Positions 39,542-49,110 of a stretch of 53,313 nt of DNA are shown here, piece by piece. This DNA is from Polaromonas sp. GTDB taxonomy: Bacteria; Pseudomonadota; Gammaproteobacteria; Burkholderiales; Burkholderiaceae_C. The stretch lies in the NCBI RefSeq assembly GCF_012927415.1, contig NZ_JABBPF010000208.1, positions 1 through 53,313 on the forward strand, read 5' to 3'. The stretch's first letter is position 1. Every line of letters begins with the position of its first letter. A program made the position numbers and the translations under genes. The notes under the pieces are model-generated. The model saw only the letters and a program-made list of their open reading frames with translations. It ran no database searches and had not been told where the DNA came from.

Positions 39542-40747
39542 ATGACAGAAGCATTCATCTACGACGCCATTCGCACGCCGCGCGGCAAAGGTAAAAAAGA
39601 CGGCAGCCTGCATGAGGTCAAGCCCGTCAACCTGCTGGCCGGCGTGCTGACCGAGCTGCAGCGGCGCAACGGCTTTGACACGGCAGCCATTGACGACGTG
39701 GTGATGGGCGTGGTGTCGCCAGTGGGCGAACAGGGTTCCGTCATCGCCAAGGTGGCAGCGCTCAAAGCGGGTTGGGACTTTCGCGCCTCGGGCGTGCAGA
39801 TCAACCGCTTTTGCGCCTCCGGCCTGGAAGCGGTGAACATGGCGGCGCAAAAAGTGCGATCGGGCTGGGAAGACCTGGTGGTCGCCGGCGGCGTTGAAAG
39901 CATGAGCCGCGTGCCGCTGGGGGCTGACGGCGGCGCCTGGGCGCAAGACCCGGAAACCAACAGCGCCACGCTGTTTGTGCCGCAGGGCATAGGCGCCGAC
40001 CTGATTGCCACGATTGAAGGGTTTAGCCGCGCTGATGTCGATGCCTTCGCGCTGCAGAGCCAGCAGCGCGCCAGCAAAGCTCGGGACGCCGGCTATTTTT
40101 CGCCCTCGGTGGTGCCGGTCCTCGATGCCATCGGCCAGACCATTCTGGACCACGACGAGTTCATCAAACCCCACAGCACGCTGGAAGGGCTGGCATCGCT
40201 CAAACCGGCGTTTGAACAACTCGGTGCGATGGGCTTTGACAGCGTGGCGCTGCAGCGTTACCCGCAGGTCGAGCGCATCCACCATCTGCATCACGCCGGC
40301 AATTCGTCAGGCATTGTCGATGGCGCAGCGGCCGTGCTGATTGGCTCTGAAACCGCGGGCAAGACCCATGGCCTGAAACCCCGGGCGCGCGTTGTTGCAG
40401 CAGCGCTTAGCGGCGCCGACCCGACCATCATGCTGACGGGACCGATGCCGGCGGCGCGCAAGGCGCTGGCCAGGGCCGGCATGACGGTAGAGCAGATCGA
40501 CCTGTTTGAAGTCAACGAAGCCTTTGCCGCCGTGGTGATGCGCTTCATGAAAGAAATGAAAGTGCCGCATGACAAGGTCAATGTCAACGGCGGCGCGATT
40601 GCGATGGGCCATCCGCTGGGTGCGACCGGCGCGATGATTCTGGGCACGCTGATCGATGAGTTGCAGCGGAGAAATTTGCGTTACGGCATGGCTACGCTCT
40701 GCGTGGGCGGCGGCATGGGGATTGCAACCATCGTGGAAAGAATCTGA
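39542..40747 (+). CDS. Acetyl-CoA C-acyltransferase (thiolase)
   Basis: A 401-residue thiolase for the last step of beta-oxidation. [17 protein letters not shown] has the nucleophile Cys (about residue 90), [14 protein letters not shown] the first conserved His/Glu region, [19 protein letters not shown] the GHP histidine, and [16 protein letters not shown] the second Cys. The ATG at 39542 is used and not the TTG five codons earlier. It is followed after 3 bp by the FadB-like gene. Confidence 0.95.
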   Translation: MTEAFIYDAIRTPRGKGKKDGSLHEVKPVNLLAGVLTELQRRNGFDTAAIDDVVMGVVSPVGEQGSVIAKVAALKAGWDFRASGVQINRFCASGLEAVNMAAQKVRSGWEDLVVAGGVESMSRVPLGADGGAWAQDPETNSATLFVPQGIGADLIATIEGFSRADVDAFALQSQQRASKARDAGYFSPSVVPVLDAIGQTILDHDEFIKPHSTLEGLASLKPAFEQLGAMGFDSVALQRYPQVERIHHLHHAGNSSGIVDGAAAVLIGSETAGKTHGLKPRARVVAAALSGADPTIMLTGPMPAARKALARAGMTVEQIDLFEVNEAFAAVVMRFMKEMKVPHDKVNVNGGAIAMGHPLGATGAMILGTLIDELQRRNLRYGMATLCVGGGMGIATIVERI

Positions 40748-40750
40748 GTC

Positions 40751-42898
40751 ATGCAAACTATCCAGTACGAACTGAGCCAGGGCATTGCCACCCTCACCTT
40801 TGACGAGCCCGGCTCACCCGTCAACACCATGTGCCGGCAATGGCAGGACGACCTGAACGAAGTCACCGCGCAAATCATCAACGGGAAAGACGCCATCACG
40901 GGCATCGTCCTGGCCTCGGCAAAAAACACTTTTTTCGCCGGCGCCGACCTCAGGGCCGTGATGCGTCTGCAGCCCTCCGATGCGCCCGCAGCGTATGCCG
41001 AGGTGGAGCGCATGAAGCACAACTTTCGCGCACTGGAAACACTGGGCAAGCCGGTGGTGAGCTGTCTCAATGGCACGGCACTCGGCGGCGGCTGGGAAGT
41101 TGCGCTGGTAGGGCATTACCGCGTGGCGCTGGATGACGCCAAGATCCTGTTTGGCCTGCCCGAAGTCACGCTGGGCCTGATGCCCGGCGCCAGCGGCGTT
41201 ACCAAGATGACGCGGCATCTGGGCCTGTTGGCGGCCCAGCCCTACCTGATGGAAGGCAAGACTTTCGGCCCGCGAGAAGCACTGGAACTGGGACTGGTGC
41301 ATGAACTGGCAGCCGACGCTGCGGAGCTGCGAGCCAAGGCGTTAAGCTGGATTGCCGCCAACCCGGCAGCCCAGCATCCCTGGGACGCCAAAGACTACAA
41401 GATCCCGGGCGGCACGCCAGCCAATTCAAAAATAGCTGCCGCGCTGAGCGTGGCACCGGCCATGCTGAAAAAACAGACGCGCGGCCTTTACCCCGCGCCT
41501 GAAGCCATCCTGGCGTGCATGGTTGAAGGCGCGCTGGTCGACATGGAAACCGCCTTGCGTATCGAAAGCCGCTACCTGGCCAGGCTTATGACGGGCCGCA
41601 ACGCCAAAGCCATGATCAACACTTTTTTCTTTAACCTCAATGCCATCAAGAGTGGGCAGTCGCGGCCCAAAGGTATCCCAAGGTTCAAGCCGAAAAAGGT
41701 CGGCATCGTCGGTGCAGGCATGATGGGCGCGGGCATTGCCTACGCCCAGGCCAGCAACGGCATCACCACCGTACTCAAGGATGTGAGCCAGGAAAAAGCC
41801 GATACCGGCAAGGCCTGGAGCGAGAAAACCACCCAGCAGCGCGTTGACAAGGGCCGCATGAATTCCGCCGAGCAAACCGCCCTGCTCTCACGCATTACGG
41901 GCACTGACCACATGGTGGACCTGACCGGCTGCGACCTGATCATCGAAGCGGTGTTTGAAAGCCGCGAACTGAAAGCCCAGGTCACTCAGGAAGCGGAACC
42001 TTTATTGACGCCCGGTGGCTTTTTTGCATCGAACACCTCCACTTTGCCCATCAGTGGCCTGGCCACAGCCAGCGCCAGACCCGAAAAATTCATAGGTATT
42101 CACTTCTTCAGTCCGGTCGACAAGATGAAGCTGGTTGAAATCATTCGTGGCCGGCAGACCGATGATGAGACAGTGGCGCGCGCCTTTGACTATGTGCAGG
42201 CACTGGGCAAGATTCCAATCGTGGTGAATGATTCACGCGGCTTTTATACCAGCCGGACCTTTGGCACTTTTGTCATGGAGGGCGCAGCCATGCTGGGCGA
42301 AGGTATTCCGGCCGCAGCGATTGAAAACGCCGGCATCCAGGCCGGCATGCCGGTCGGGCCACTGGCCGTGCTCGACGAAACCGCACTTTCTTTGAGCGTT
42401 CATGTGCTGGAGCAGACACGTGCCGACTTCATCGCAGAAGGCAAGACTTACACGGCAACACCGGGCGAGCTGCTGGTCGAGCGCATGGTCAAGGAACTCA
42501 AGCGCAGCGGCCGCGCGGCGGGTGGCGGCTTTTATGACTACCCGGCGGAAAAAGGCGCCAGGAAATCGCTGTGGCCGGAACTGAAAGCCCTGTTCGAGAA
42601 GCCGCAGACGGTTTGGGACATCAACGAGCTCAAAGACCGGCTGCTCTACCGTCAAGCGGTTGAAACCGCTCGTTGCCTGAGCGAAGGCGTGCTCGGCAGC
42701 GTGCATGATGCAAACATCGGTTCGATCTTCGGCATCGGCTTTCCGGCTTGGACCGGCGGCGCAATGCAGTTCATTTACGGGATGGGCGTGGAGACATTTA
42801 CCACCCGCTGCGACATACTGTCGATTACTTTCGGCCCCGGCTTTTTGCTAACCGATGCGGTGAAGGCGTCAATCCGCCAGCATCAGCCGGTTTATTGA
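40751..42898 (+). CDS. FadB-like enoyl-CoA hydratase / 3-hydroxyacyl-CoA dehydrogenase
   Basis: A 715-residue bifunctional beta-oxidation enzyme. The N-terminal hydratase half has FFAGADLRAVMRL and the oxyanion block NGTALGGGWEVALVGHYRVA with LPEVTLGLMPGASGVTKM. The NAD-binding half starts about residue 315, KVGIVGAGMMGAGIAYAQA, followed by FIGIHFFSPVDKMKLVEII and VVVNDSRGFYTSR, and ends with a second HCDH C-terminal domain. With the thiolase it forms the usual pair in Comamonadaceae. Confidence 0.96.
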   Translation: MQTIQYELSQGIATLTFDEPGSPVNTMCRQWQDDLNEVTAQIINGKDAITGIVLASAKNTFFAGADLRAVMRLQPSDAPAAYAEVERMKHNFRALETLGKPVVSCLNGTALGGGWEVALVGHYRVALDDAKILFGLPEVTLGLMPGASGVTKMTRHLGLLAAQPYLMEGKTFGPREALELGLVHELAADAAELRAKALSWIAANPAAQHPWDAKDYKIPGGTPANSKIAAALSVAPAMLKKQTRGLYPAPEAILACMVEGALVDMETALRIESRYLARLMTGRNAKAMINTFFFNLNAIKSGQSRPKGIPRFKPKKVGIVGAGMMGAGIAYAQASNGITTVLKDVSQEKADTGKAWSEKTTQQRVDKGRMNSAEQTALLSRITGTDHMVDLTGCDLIIEAVFESRELKAQVTQEAEPLLTPGGFFASNTSTLPISGLATASARPEKFIGIHFFSPVDKMKLVEIIRGRQTDDETVARAFDYVQALGKIPIVVNDSRGFYTSRTFGTFVMEGAAMLGEGIPAAAIENAGIQAGMPVGPLAVLDETALSLSVHVLEQTRADFIAEGKTYTATPGELLVERMVKELKRSGRAAGGGFYDYPAEKGARKSLWPELKALFEKPQTVWDINELKDRLLYRQAVETARCLSEGVLGSVHDANIGSIFGIGFPAWTGGAMQFIYGMGVETFTTRCDILSITFGPGFLLTDAVKASIRQHQPVY

Positions 42899-42944
42899 TG
42901 TCATTGATTTAATTTATTTTTTCACCCTCCTTTATTTGCCGCTC

Positions 42945-43688
42945 ATGCAAAGACTCAAGAACAAGGTCAGTATCATTACTGGCGCAGCGCAGGGGATCGG
43001 TCTGGCCACCGCGCTAAAGTTTGCTGAAGAAGGCGCCAACGTCGTCATCTGCGACGTTAAACAGTCTTCCATTGACGAGGCCGTCAGGCAGTGCATGGCG
43101 CTGGGCGTGCAGGCCGTGGGCTATCTCATGGATGTGACGCAACGCGGCATGGTGGACGCCGTGGTGTCCAAGGTCAAGGCACAGTTCGGCCGCATCGACG
43201 TGCTGGTCAACAACGCCGGCATCACCTAAGACGCGCGGCTCGTCAAGATGACGATCGAACAATTCGACCGCGTGGTTGACGTCAACCTGCGCGGTTTGCT
43301 TCATTGCGCGCAGGCGGTCGCAGACACCATGGTGGCCCAAGGTCAGGGCGTGATCCTCAATGCCAGCTCGGTGGTGGGCGTTTACGGCAACTTTGGCCAG
43401 ACCAACTATGCCGCCAGCAAGTTTGGCGTGATCGGTTTTACCAAGACCTGGAGCCGTGAGCTGGGCCCCAAAGGCATTCGGGTAAATGACGTGGCACCGG
43501 GCTTCATCGCCACGCCGATTCTGGCCACCATTCCCAAAATCGTCCTGACTGAAATGGAAAGCCGCGTGCCCCTCAAGCGTTTGGGCCAGCCTGTGGAAAT
43601 TGCCAATGTGTACGCCTTTCTGGCAAGCGACGAGGCCAGCTATGTCAATGGCGCAGTGATCGAGGTATCGGGCGGAATGACGGTTTGA
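42945..43688 (+). pseudogene. SDR-family reductase (FabG-like) interrupted by an in-frame stop
   Basis: A 3-oxoacyl-ACP-reductase-like short-chain dehydrogenase that would be 247 residues. The first part has the cofactor motif SIITGAAQGIGLATALKFAEE and reaches LVNNAGIT, where TAA (43227-43229) stops it. The same frame then continues [20 protein letters not shown] with the catalytic [19 protein letters not shown] and a normal C-terminus, so this is a single nonsense codon; relatives have Gln or Tyr here. The stopped product lacks the Ser-Tyr-Lys active site. An internal restart at 43248 would lack the cofactor site. It follows the FadB-like gene by 46 bp. Confidence 0.85.
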
Positions 43689-44013
43689 ATGACGAGCGGC
43701 ACGCATAAATAGATCATTAATCCAGTGGATGCATCCGGCACCCTGTGGACAAAACCAGATAATTCATTGACGATAAGCGCATGATAAGTTCACTATTTCC
43801 CGCTCGATTGATCGCAGCCCGCCAAAAACCCTCTGTCGGGTTTAACCGTTTTTTTGGCGAGGACATTGCCGCGAAGGTAACCGTCAAGGCAGTCCGCATT
43901 TACCCCCTGTTTCTTTTATCTTTCTTCTGGCGTTTACGCCAAGTCTGCGGGACGCTAAATCCGGTGCGCCGAGCACTGGCAAATGCCGAAATTCCCGCCT
44001 GAAGCAAACTCAC
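43689..44013. other. Intergenic stretch without a gene
   Basis: 325 bp. An open plus-strand frame begins at 43781, but its product has no domain pattern. No strong hairpin or repeat is seen. Confidence 0.4.
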
Positions 44014-44793
44014 ATGAACCTACCCTTGGCCGAGCCGTGGTTTGAGCGGCGCATGGTGGATGGTGACCTGACCCTGATCTGGGAGCCGCACGTCCATCCT
44101 TTGCTACGTTGCAACATCTGGCATCTCCGCGGCCGCGAAGCCGACTTGCTGGTGGACACAGGCCTGGGGGTAGCGAGCCTGCGCGCGGCTGCGCATGACC
44201 TCTTTGACAAGTCGCTACTGGCGGTCGCAACCCATGCGCATGCCGACCATGTCGGTGGCTTGCACGAATTCGACGCGCGCCTGATTCACCAGGACGAAGC
44301 CGACAGCCTCTTGAAGGGCCGCGAGTCCTATTCGCTAGATCTGGCAGACTATGACGACCGCGCTCGAGCCAGACTAGCGCAGGTCGGCTACGACATCGCT
44401 GGTGGCCTGTTAACGGCCGCGCCTTATCGGGGTTATCTGCCTGGCAACCATCGCCAGCAGGGAGTTGCGCCGACGCGGGTTCTGGTCGAAGGCGACGTCA
44501 TCGATTTGGGGAACCGGGCGTTCGAAGTATTGCACCTGCCTGGCCATTCGCCAGGGAGTATCGGTCTTTGGGAGGCGGTGACCGGTATCCTGTTTTCGGG
44601 CGACGCTATTTATGACGGGCCGTTGCTGGACGAAATCCCTGGCGCTGACATCGCCGTCTATCGGCGCACGATGGAACGGCTGCTCACGCTGCCGGTTACC
44701 GTAGTGCATGGCGGCCATGACGGAAGTTTCGGTGCCGATCGCCTGACCCATATCGCACAGGCCTACTTACGCCGCACCGACAAGCGGGGCTGA
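44014..44793 (+). CDS. MBL-fold metallo-hydrolase
   Basis: A 259-residue protein with the metallo-beta-lactamase fold. The metal motif THAHADHVGG (HxHxDH), HLPGHSPGSIGLW and LFSGDAIYDGP (bridging Asp) and the final VVHGGHDGSFG are present, so two metals should be bound. It is most like the small hydrolases/lactonase-like members; substrate unknown. No signal peptide. It stands alone. Confidence 0.9.
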   Translation: MNLPLAEPWFERRMVDGDLTLIWEPHVHPLLRCNIWHLRGREADLLVDTGLGVASLRAAAHDLFDKSLLAVATHAHADHVGGLHEFDARLIHQDEADSLLKGRESYSLDLADYDDRARARLAQVGYDIAGGLLTAAPYRGYLPGNHRQQGVAPTRVLVEGDVIDLGNRAFEVLHLPGHSPGSIGLWEAVTGILFSGDAIYDGPLLDEIPGADIAVYRRTMERLLTLPVTVVHGGHDGSFGADRLTHIAQAYLRRTDKRG

Positions 44794-45037
44794 TCCTGCG
44801 TCGCATATGGGTTGCCTTGAAAGCAAAGCTAACTGACGCGAGTGTCCTCACCAACCCCCACCTCGCAAAACTTGCCGGAATTGTCCGGGGTCGCCAACGC
44901 GCGCGTGGCAACACGTTACTGGCTGGTCAGGACCGGGGCCTTCTCGAATCGGGCATCGGTGGCTATTTTTTTAGAAGCACACTGACTTTTTCACTCCTGT
45001 GCCGTTACGCCCTTGGCGAGCGACGACAATCGAGCTC

Positions 45038-45613
45038 ATGAGTTCCCTGCCGACGCAAGATCATCCGCAACCCCAATCGCTGTCCGACCTCTTTGTGTCA
45101 TTTACCCTGCTGGCGCTGCAGGGCTTTGGCGGCGTGCTGGCCATCGTGCAGCGCGAGCTGGTGGAAAAAAAACGCTGGATGACGGGCGAGGAGTTCGTTG
45201 AAGACTGGGCGGTGGCGCAAATCATGCCCGGTCCCAACGTGGTCAACCTCTCAATGATGATAGGTGCGCGCTACTTCGGGCTGAAAGGCGCGATGGCCGC
45301 GCTGGCCGGCATGCTCACGGTGCCGCTGATACTTGTGCTGTTGCTGGCGCTGGTGTATGCCCAGTTTGCTGACCACCCTGGCGTGGCGGGTGCCCTGCGC
45401 GGGATGGGCGCTGTGGCTGCAGGGCTGATTGCAGCCACCGGTGTCAAACTTTTTGGCACCTTGCGGCAGAACGCGCTCGGCACAAAACTGTGCGTGGTCT
45501 TTGGCGTGCTTTGTTTTGTCGCTGTCGCGCTGCTGCGCTGGCCCCTGTTCTATGTGCTGTTTGGCCTGGGCAGCGTGGCGTGCGTGCTGGTTTATCAAAA
45601 GCTCAAGCCGTGA
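45038..45613 (+). CDS. Chromate transporter, N-terminal-type half
   Basis: A 191-residue inner-membrane protein of the CHR family. SFTLLALQGFGGVLAIVQRELVE (quoted in part), WMTGEEFVEDWAVAQIMPGPNVVNLS and five to six hydrophobic segments are typical of one CHR domain. Together with the next gene it makes a split chromate/sulfate transporter of the short-chain two-gene type. The ATG at 45038 is chosen inside a longer frame. It overlaps the next gene by GTGA. Confidence 0.92.
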   Translation: MSSLPTQDHPQPQSLSDLFVSFTLLALQGFGGVLAIVQRELVEKKRWMTGEEFVEDWAVAQIMPGPNVVNLSMMIGARYFGLKGAMAALAGMLTVPLILVLLLALVYAQFADHPGVAGALRGMGAVAAGLIAATGVKLFGTLRQNALGTKLCVVFGVLCFVAVALLRWPLFYVLFGLGSVACVLVYQKLKP

Positions 45614-46194
45614 CTGAGTCAATTCCGGTGGTTTTTGGCCTGCAGGAATGGTTCAGCCTGTTTCTTCATTACCTGACGCTGTCGCTGCTCTCGATTGGCG
45701 GCGCCATCACGACCGCACCTGACATGCACCGCTTTCTGGTGGAGCAGCAACATTGGCTGAGCGACGCGCAGTTCAACGCCTCGATTGCCATCGCGCAGGC
45801 CGCGCCAGGCCCCAATGTGCTGTTTGTCGCCCTGCTCGGCTGGAATGTAGGCATGAACGCGGGCGGAATGCTGACCGGTTTGCTCGGCGTTGCGCTGGCC
45901 ATGCTGGGCATTTTGATCCCTAGTACCATCCTGACCTATGCCGCCGCCCAATGGGGTCACCGAAATCGCGAGATGCCGGCAGTGCGCGCTTTCAAGCAGG
46001 GCATGGCGCCCATCGTGGTGGCGCTGCTGATCGCTACCGGCTGGATTCTGACCACGGTTAATGCGAGCTCGCTGAAAGACTGGCCGGTCTGGCTGCTGAC
46101 GGTCGTGACCGCCGTGATCGTCTGGCGTACAAAAATACACCTGCTCTGGCTGCTTGGCGCGGGCGCGCTGCTGGGTTGGTACGGGCTCATTTAA
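45610..46194 (+). CDS. Chromate transporter, C-terminal-type half
   Basis: A 194-residue CHR-domain membrane protein. LFLHYLTLSLLSIGGAITTA, then WLSDAQFNASIAIAQAAPGPNVLF, gives the second CHR copy with the conserved APGPN motif. The GTG at 45610 overlaps the previous stop; the upstream part of the long frame is the first gene read out of frame. The paired halves should insert with opposite topology and export chromate. Confidence 0.91.
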   Translation: MTESIPVVFGLQEWFSLFLHYLTLSLLSIGGAITTAPDMHRFLVEQQHWLSDAQFNASIAIAQAAPGPNVLFVALLGWNVGMNAGGMLTGLLGVALAMLGILIPSTILTYAAAQWGHRNREMPAVRAFKQGMAPIVVALLIATGWILTTVNASSLKDWPVWLLTVVTAVIVWRTKIHLLWLLGAGALLGWYGLI

Positions 46195-46216
46195 TCGCCA
46201 ACATCGAGCACTCCGC

Positions 46217-47176
46217 ATGAAACATCCTCACTACCGCGAACTGGGCCGCTCCGGCCTTCAGGTTTCCCCGCTTGCCTTTGGCGGCAATGTCTTCGGCTGG
46301 ACGGTTGACGAGGCGACCTCGTTTTGCTTGCTCGATGCATGGGTCGATGCGGGTTTCAATTTCATCGACACGGCCGATGTGTACTCGTCCTGGGTGCCCG
46401 GCCACAGCGGCGGCGAGTCAGAAACCGTGATTGGCAAATGGCTGAAACAAAGCGGCAAGCGCGATCGCGTGGTCATTGCCACCAAGGTCGGCAAGCCGAT
46501 GGGGCCTGGCAAACGGGGGCTGAAACCTGCTTACATCCGCCAGGCGGTGGAAGACTCGCTGCGCCGCCTGCAGACCGACCATATCGACCTCTTCCAATCG
46601 CACGACGACGATGCCGACACGCCGCTGGCAGAAACACTGGCCGCCTTTGGCGAACTGATCAATGCGGGCAAGGTGCGCGCCATAGGCGCCTCAAACTACA
46701 GTGCACCGCGACTGGCCGAAGCGCTAGAAATCAGCGCACGCAACGACCTGCCTCGCTATGAAACCCTACAGCCGCTGTACAACCTGTACGACCGGGCCGT
46801 ATTCGAAGACGAGCTTGCGTCGCTATGCCTCAAGCAGGGCGTGGGGGTGATCAATTTTTATACGCTGGCGGCCGGCTTCCTGACGGGCAAATACCGCAAG
46901 GCGGCCGATGCCGAAAAAAGCGCGCGAGGCCCCAGCACCACGGCCAAATACCTGAATCAGCGCGGGCTGCGCATCCTTTCGGCGCTGGACGGCGTGGCAA
47001 CGCGCTACGGCAGAACGCCAGCGCAGGTCGCCATCGCCTGGTTAATGGCGCAACCTGCGGTTACCTCGCCGATTGTCAGTGCCACCTCACTGGCACAGCT
47101 GGCCGAGCTGGTGGCCGCCACCCGGCTCACGCTGGATGAAGAGGCGATGGCAGCACTGAACCAGGCAAGTGCCTGA
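46217..47176 (+). CDS. Aldo/keto reductase
   Basis: A 319-residue NADPH-dependent AKR. YRELGRSGLQVSPLAFGGNV, FNFIDTADVYSSW (catalytic Asp and Tyr), VVIATKVGKPMG (Lys), DHIDLFQSHDDDADTP (the His site) and SPIVSATSLAQLAEL are all seen. It resembles the YajO/Tas-type group. The ATG at 46217 lies 22 bp after the chromate transporter, so read-through is possible, but no shared role is known. Confidence 0.93.
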   Translation: MKHPHYRELGRSGLQVSPLAFGGNVFGWTVDEATSFCLLDAWVDAGFNFIDTADVYSSWVPGHSGGESETVIGKWLKQSGKRDRVVIATKVGKPMGPGKRGLKPAYIRQAVEDSLRRLQTDHIDLFQSHDDDADTPLAETLAAFGELINAGKVRAIGASNYSAPRLAEALEISARNDLPRYETLQPLYNLYDRAVFEDELASLCLKQGVGVINFYTLAAGFLTGKYRKAADAEKSARGPSTTAKYLNQRGLRILSALDGVATRYGRTPAQVAIAWLMAQPAVTSPIVSATSLAQLAELVAATRLTLDEEAMAALNQASA

Positions 47177-47177
47177 T

Positions 47178-47960
47178 TTATGGTGTGGCCGAAGCCGCCT
47201 GAACCACTTGGGTACTGCGCTGGCGCAAAGCCTCATACAGGCAAACGCCACTGGCAACCGACACATTCAGGCTTTCCACCGCGCCGCGCATCGGAATGCT
47301 GACCAACTCGTCGCAGGTCTTGCGCGTGAGCTGGCGCATGCCTTCGCCCTCGGCACCCAGAATCAGCGCGACCGGACCAGTCAGGTCCATGTCGTAAATC
47401 GTCTTTTCAGCATCATCGCTGGTGCCAATACACCGGATATTGCGCTCTTTGAGCTCGTTCAGCGTACGGGCCAGATTGGTCACCATGAAATAGGGCACCG
47501 TCTCGGCGGCACCGCTGGCGACCTTGGCGACAATGGCGTTGATTCCAGCGGCATGGTCCTTGGGAGCAATCACGGCCTGCGCGCCCGCACCGTCAGCCAC
47601 CCGCAGGCAGGCACCCAGATTGTGCGGATCGGTCACGCCGTCAAGCACCAGGAGCAAAGGCTGGGCGATGCCCGCCGCTTCAAGCTGCTCCAGTAATTCG
47701 TCGAGCGATGTGACCTGTGACACGGCGTCGACCCGCGCCACCACGCCCTGGTGGCCATGGCTGCCACACATCTTGGCCAGCCGCAGGCCATCAGACTCGA
47801 TCAACCGCACACCGGCCTCGCGGGCCCGATCGGTGAACTGGCGCATGCGGGCATCGCGGCGCGACACGTCGAAAAAGACTTCCAAAACCGACTTGGGGGC
47901 GGTTTTGAGTCGCACGCCGACGGCATGAAAACCGAAAAGAACTTTGGGGGAAGAAGACAT
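47178..47960 (-). CDS. rlmB: 23S rRNA (guanosine-2251-2'-O)-methyltransferase RlmB
   Basis: A 260-residue SpoU/TrmH-family methyltransferase that methylates G2251 in the peptidyl-transferase P-loop. The N-terminal substrate-binding part starts KVLFGFHAVGVRLKTAPKSV; the knot domain has DPHNLGACLRVADGAGA, LILGAEGEGMRQLT and IPMRGAVESLNVSVASG, the three SpoU motifs. The ATG at 47960 is used; 69 extra upstream codons do not look like protein. It converges on the reductase gene with a 1-bp gap. Confidence 0.95.
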   Translation of the reverse strand: MSSSPKVLFGFHAVGVRLKTAPKSVLEVFFDVSRRDARMRQFTDRAREAGVRLIESDGLRLAKMCGSHGHQGVVARVDAVSQVTSLDELLEQLEAAGIAQPLLLVLDGVTDPHNLGACLRVADGAGAQAVIAPKDHAAGINAIVAKVASGAAETVPYFMVTNLARTLNELKERNIRCIGTSDDAEKTIYDMDLTGPVALILGAEGEGMRQLTRKTCDELVSIPMRGAVESLNVSVASGVCLYEALRQRSTQVVQAASATP

Positions 47961-48179
47961 GCAGGGATTATCGCTGCTTGACTTGGGAGGCCGGATGCGG
48001 ATTGCAGACAAGATCCCCTGCAGCGTACTCAAGCGCTGGACCCTGTAAATGGGTCGAAGATCAAGGCAGATATTCAACAAGCGATCCGGGATCCTGGCGA
48101 ACTTGGCAAACTTGGATATTGCGGGTCGTTCAGCGAATGGCAAAAATCTGATCGGAATAGCCTGCAACCGCTTCCGCCC

Positions 48180-48956
48180 TCAAGGCTTGATACCGACGAA
48201 GCTGAGGCCGCTACTCCGGGATTTGTTGAGCGCGGCCAGGTAAAGACGTTTTGAGCCCGTATCAAAGTAGGCGATGCCACTGACCGCGCTGGTACCGCTG
48301 GCGCAAGCGCCTCCGCCAGAAACGACCATTGACAGATCGTAGAGATTGCCTTTTGTGCGCGGCACGGCAGTGCCCACAAACTGGCAAGCGCTGGCTGTCA
48401 GGCCGGTGCCGGCAATTACTCCCTGCGGACTGATGGTGATGGTTGTCGCCTCGGTGCCGCCCGCAACGGAAGCGATGCCCGCATAACTGCCGGCGATTGC
48501 TGACAGGCTTGGGGTCTGGTCGTAGTCCGCGTTGTACGAGCTTGTAAATGTGAATGGCGGATTCGCGCTGGCGTAGCTTACCGAGCCATTGAAGCTTTGC
48601 CTGGCCACAAAGCTGGCGGCCAGCGTGGCGTTATTGATGCCCCTCCCCTCGAGATTGAAGTCAACGCCGTCGGTCGAGGAAAAACTGCCGTCGAGCGCGG
48701 CATTACCAGTGCCCTGTATGAAGCCGGCGACGACAGCGTTGACACGGGGCACGGAGTACAGGAACCAATAGCTGCCATTGTCAAGAACAATGGCCGTTAC
48801 CGAGCGGGATGTGCTGGTGCTTCCGCTCCACAGGCCTTCCGCGTTGGCAGAAGGACCAGGCGCAGTGTTGCTACTACCGCCACCGCCGCAAGCTGCCAAT
48901 GCCAGCACCCCTGACATGGCAAGTGCCTTGATCGTTTTGAGTGCCCTGGTGTTCAT
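48180..48956 (-). CDS. Lipoprotein of unknown function
   Basis: A 258-residue exported lipoprotein. MNTRALKTIKALAMSGVLAL ends in AACGGGG, with Cys23 as lipid site followed by a Gly/Ser linker. The rest is beta-rich: EGLWSGSTSTSRSVTAIVLD, GSFSSTDGVDFN, SYAGIASVAGGTEATTITIS. The pattern resembles two repeats of a surface beta-sandwich module found in Burkholderiales; no named function. It is next to rlmB but separated by 219 bp. Confidence 0.82.
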   Translation of the reverse strand: MNTRALKTIKALAMSGVLALAACGGGGSSNTAPGPSANAEGLWSGSTSTSRSVTAIVLDNGSYWFLYSVPRVNAVVAGFIQGTGNAALDGSFSSTDGVDFNLEGRGINNATLAASFVARQSFNGSVSYASANPPFTFTSSYNADYDQTPSLSAIAGSYAGIASVAGGTEATTITISPQGVIAGTGLTASACQFVGTAVPRTKGNLYDLSMVVSGGGACASGTSAVSGIAYFDTGSKRLYLAALNKSRSSGLSFVGIKP

Positions 48957-49051
48957 GGTGGTTCCTTGTGACTGTTGCGGAGATGTTTCCAGACTTGTTT
49001 ACTGGCTTTACTTCCGATTCTGCGGCCTGAATTTCCTTCGTGTATTCAATT

Positions 49052-49104
49052 GCTACATTTTTGATAGCTACTTATGCCCATAAAACATGGACCAAAGCCC
49101 TTTT
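49052..49104 (+). repeat. Dispersed intergenic repeat, full copy 3
   Basis: GCTAC-ATTTTTG-ATAGC (49052-49068), then TACTTATGCCC, CATGGACCAAAGCCC and TTTT. It lies between the lipoprotein and the ABC ATPase gene. Confidence 0.75.
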
Positions 49105-49110
49105 CAGCAC

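Noticed and set aside
43781-44002. 73-codon open frame between the SDR and MBL genes
   Set aside because: No ribosome site or recognisable fold; codon use does not resemble neighbouring genes.
44949-44965. Possible seventh copy of the stem motif (GCTAT-TTTTTTA-GAAGC)
   Set aside because: The right arm does not match ATAGC and the longer tail blocks are absent, so it is likely chance in AT-rich DNA.
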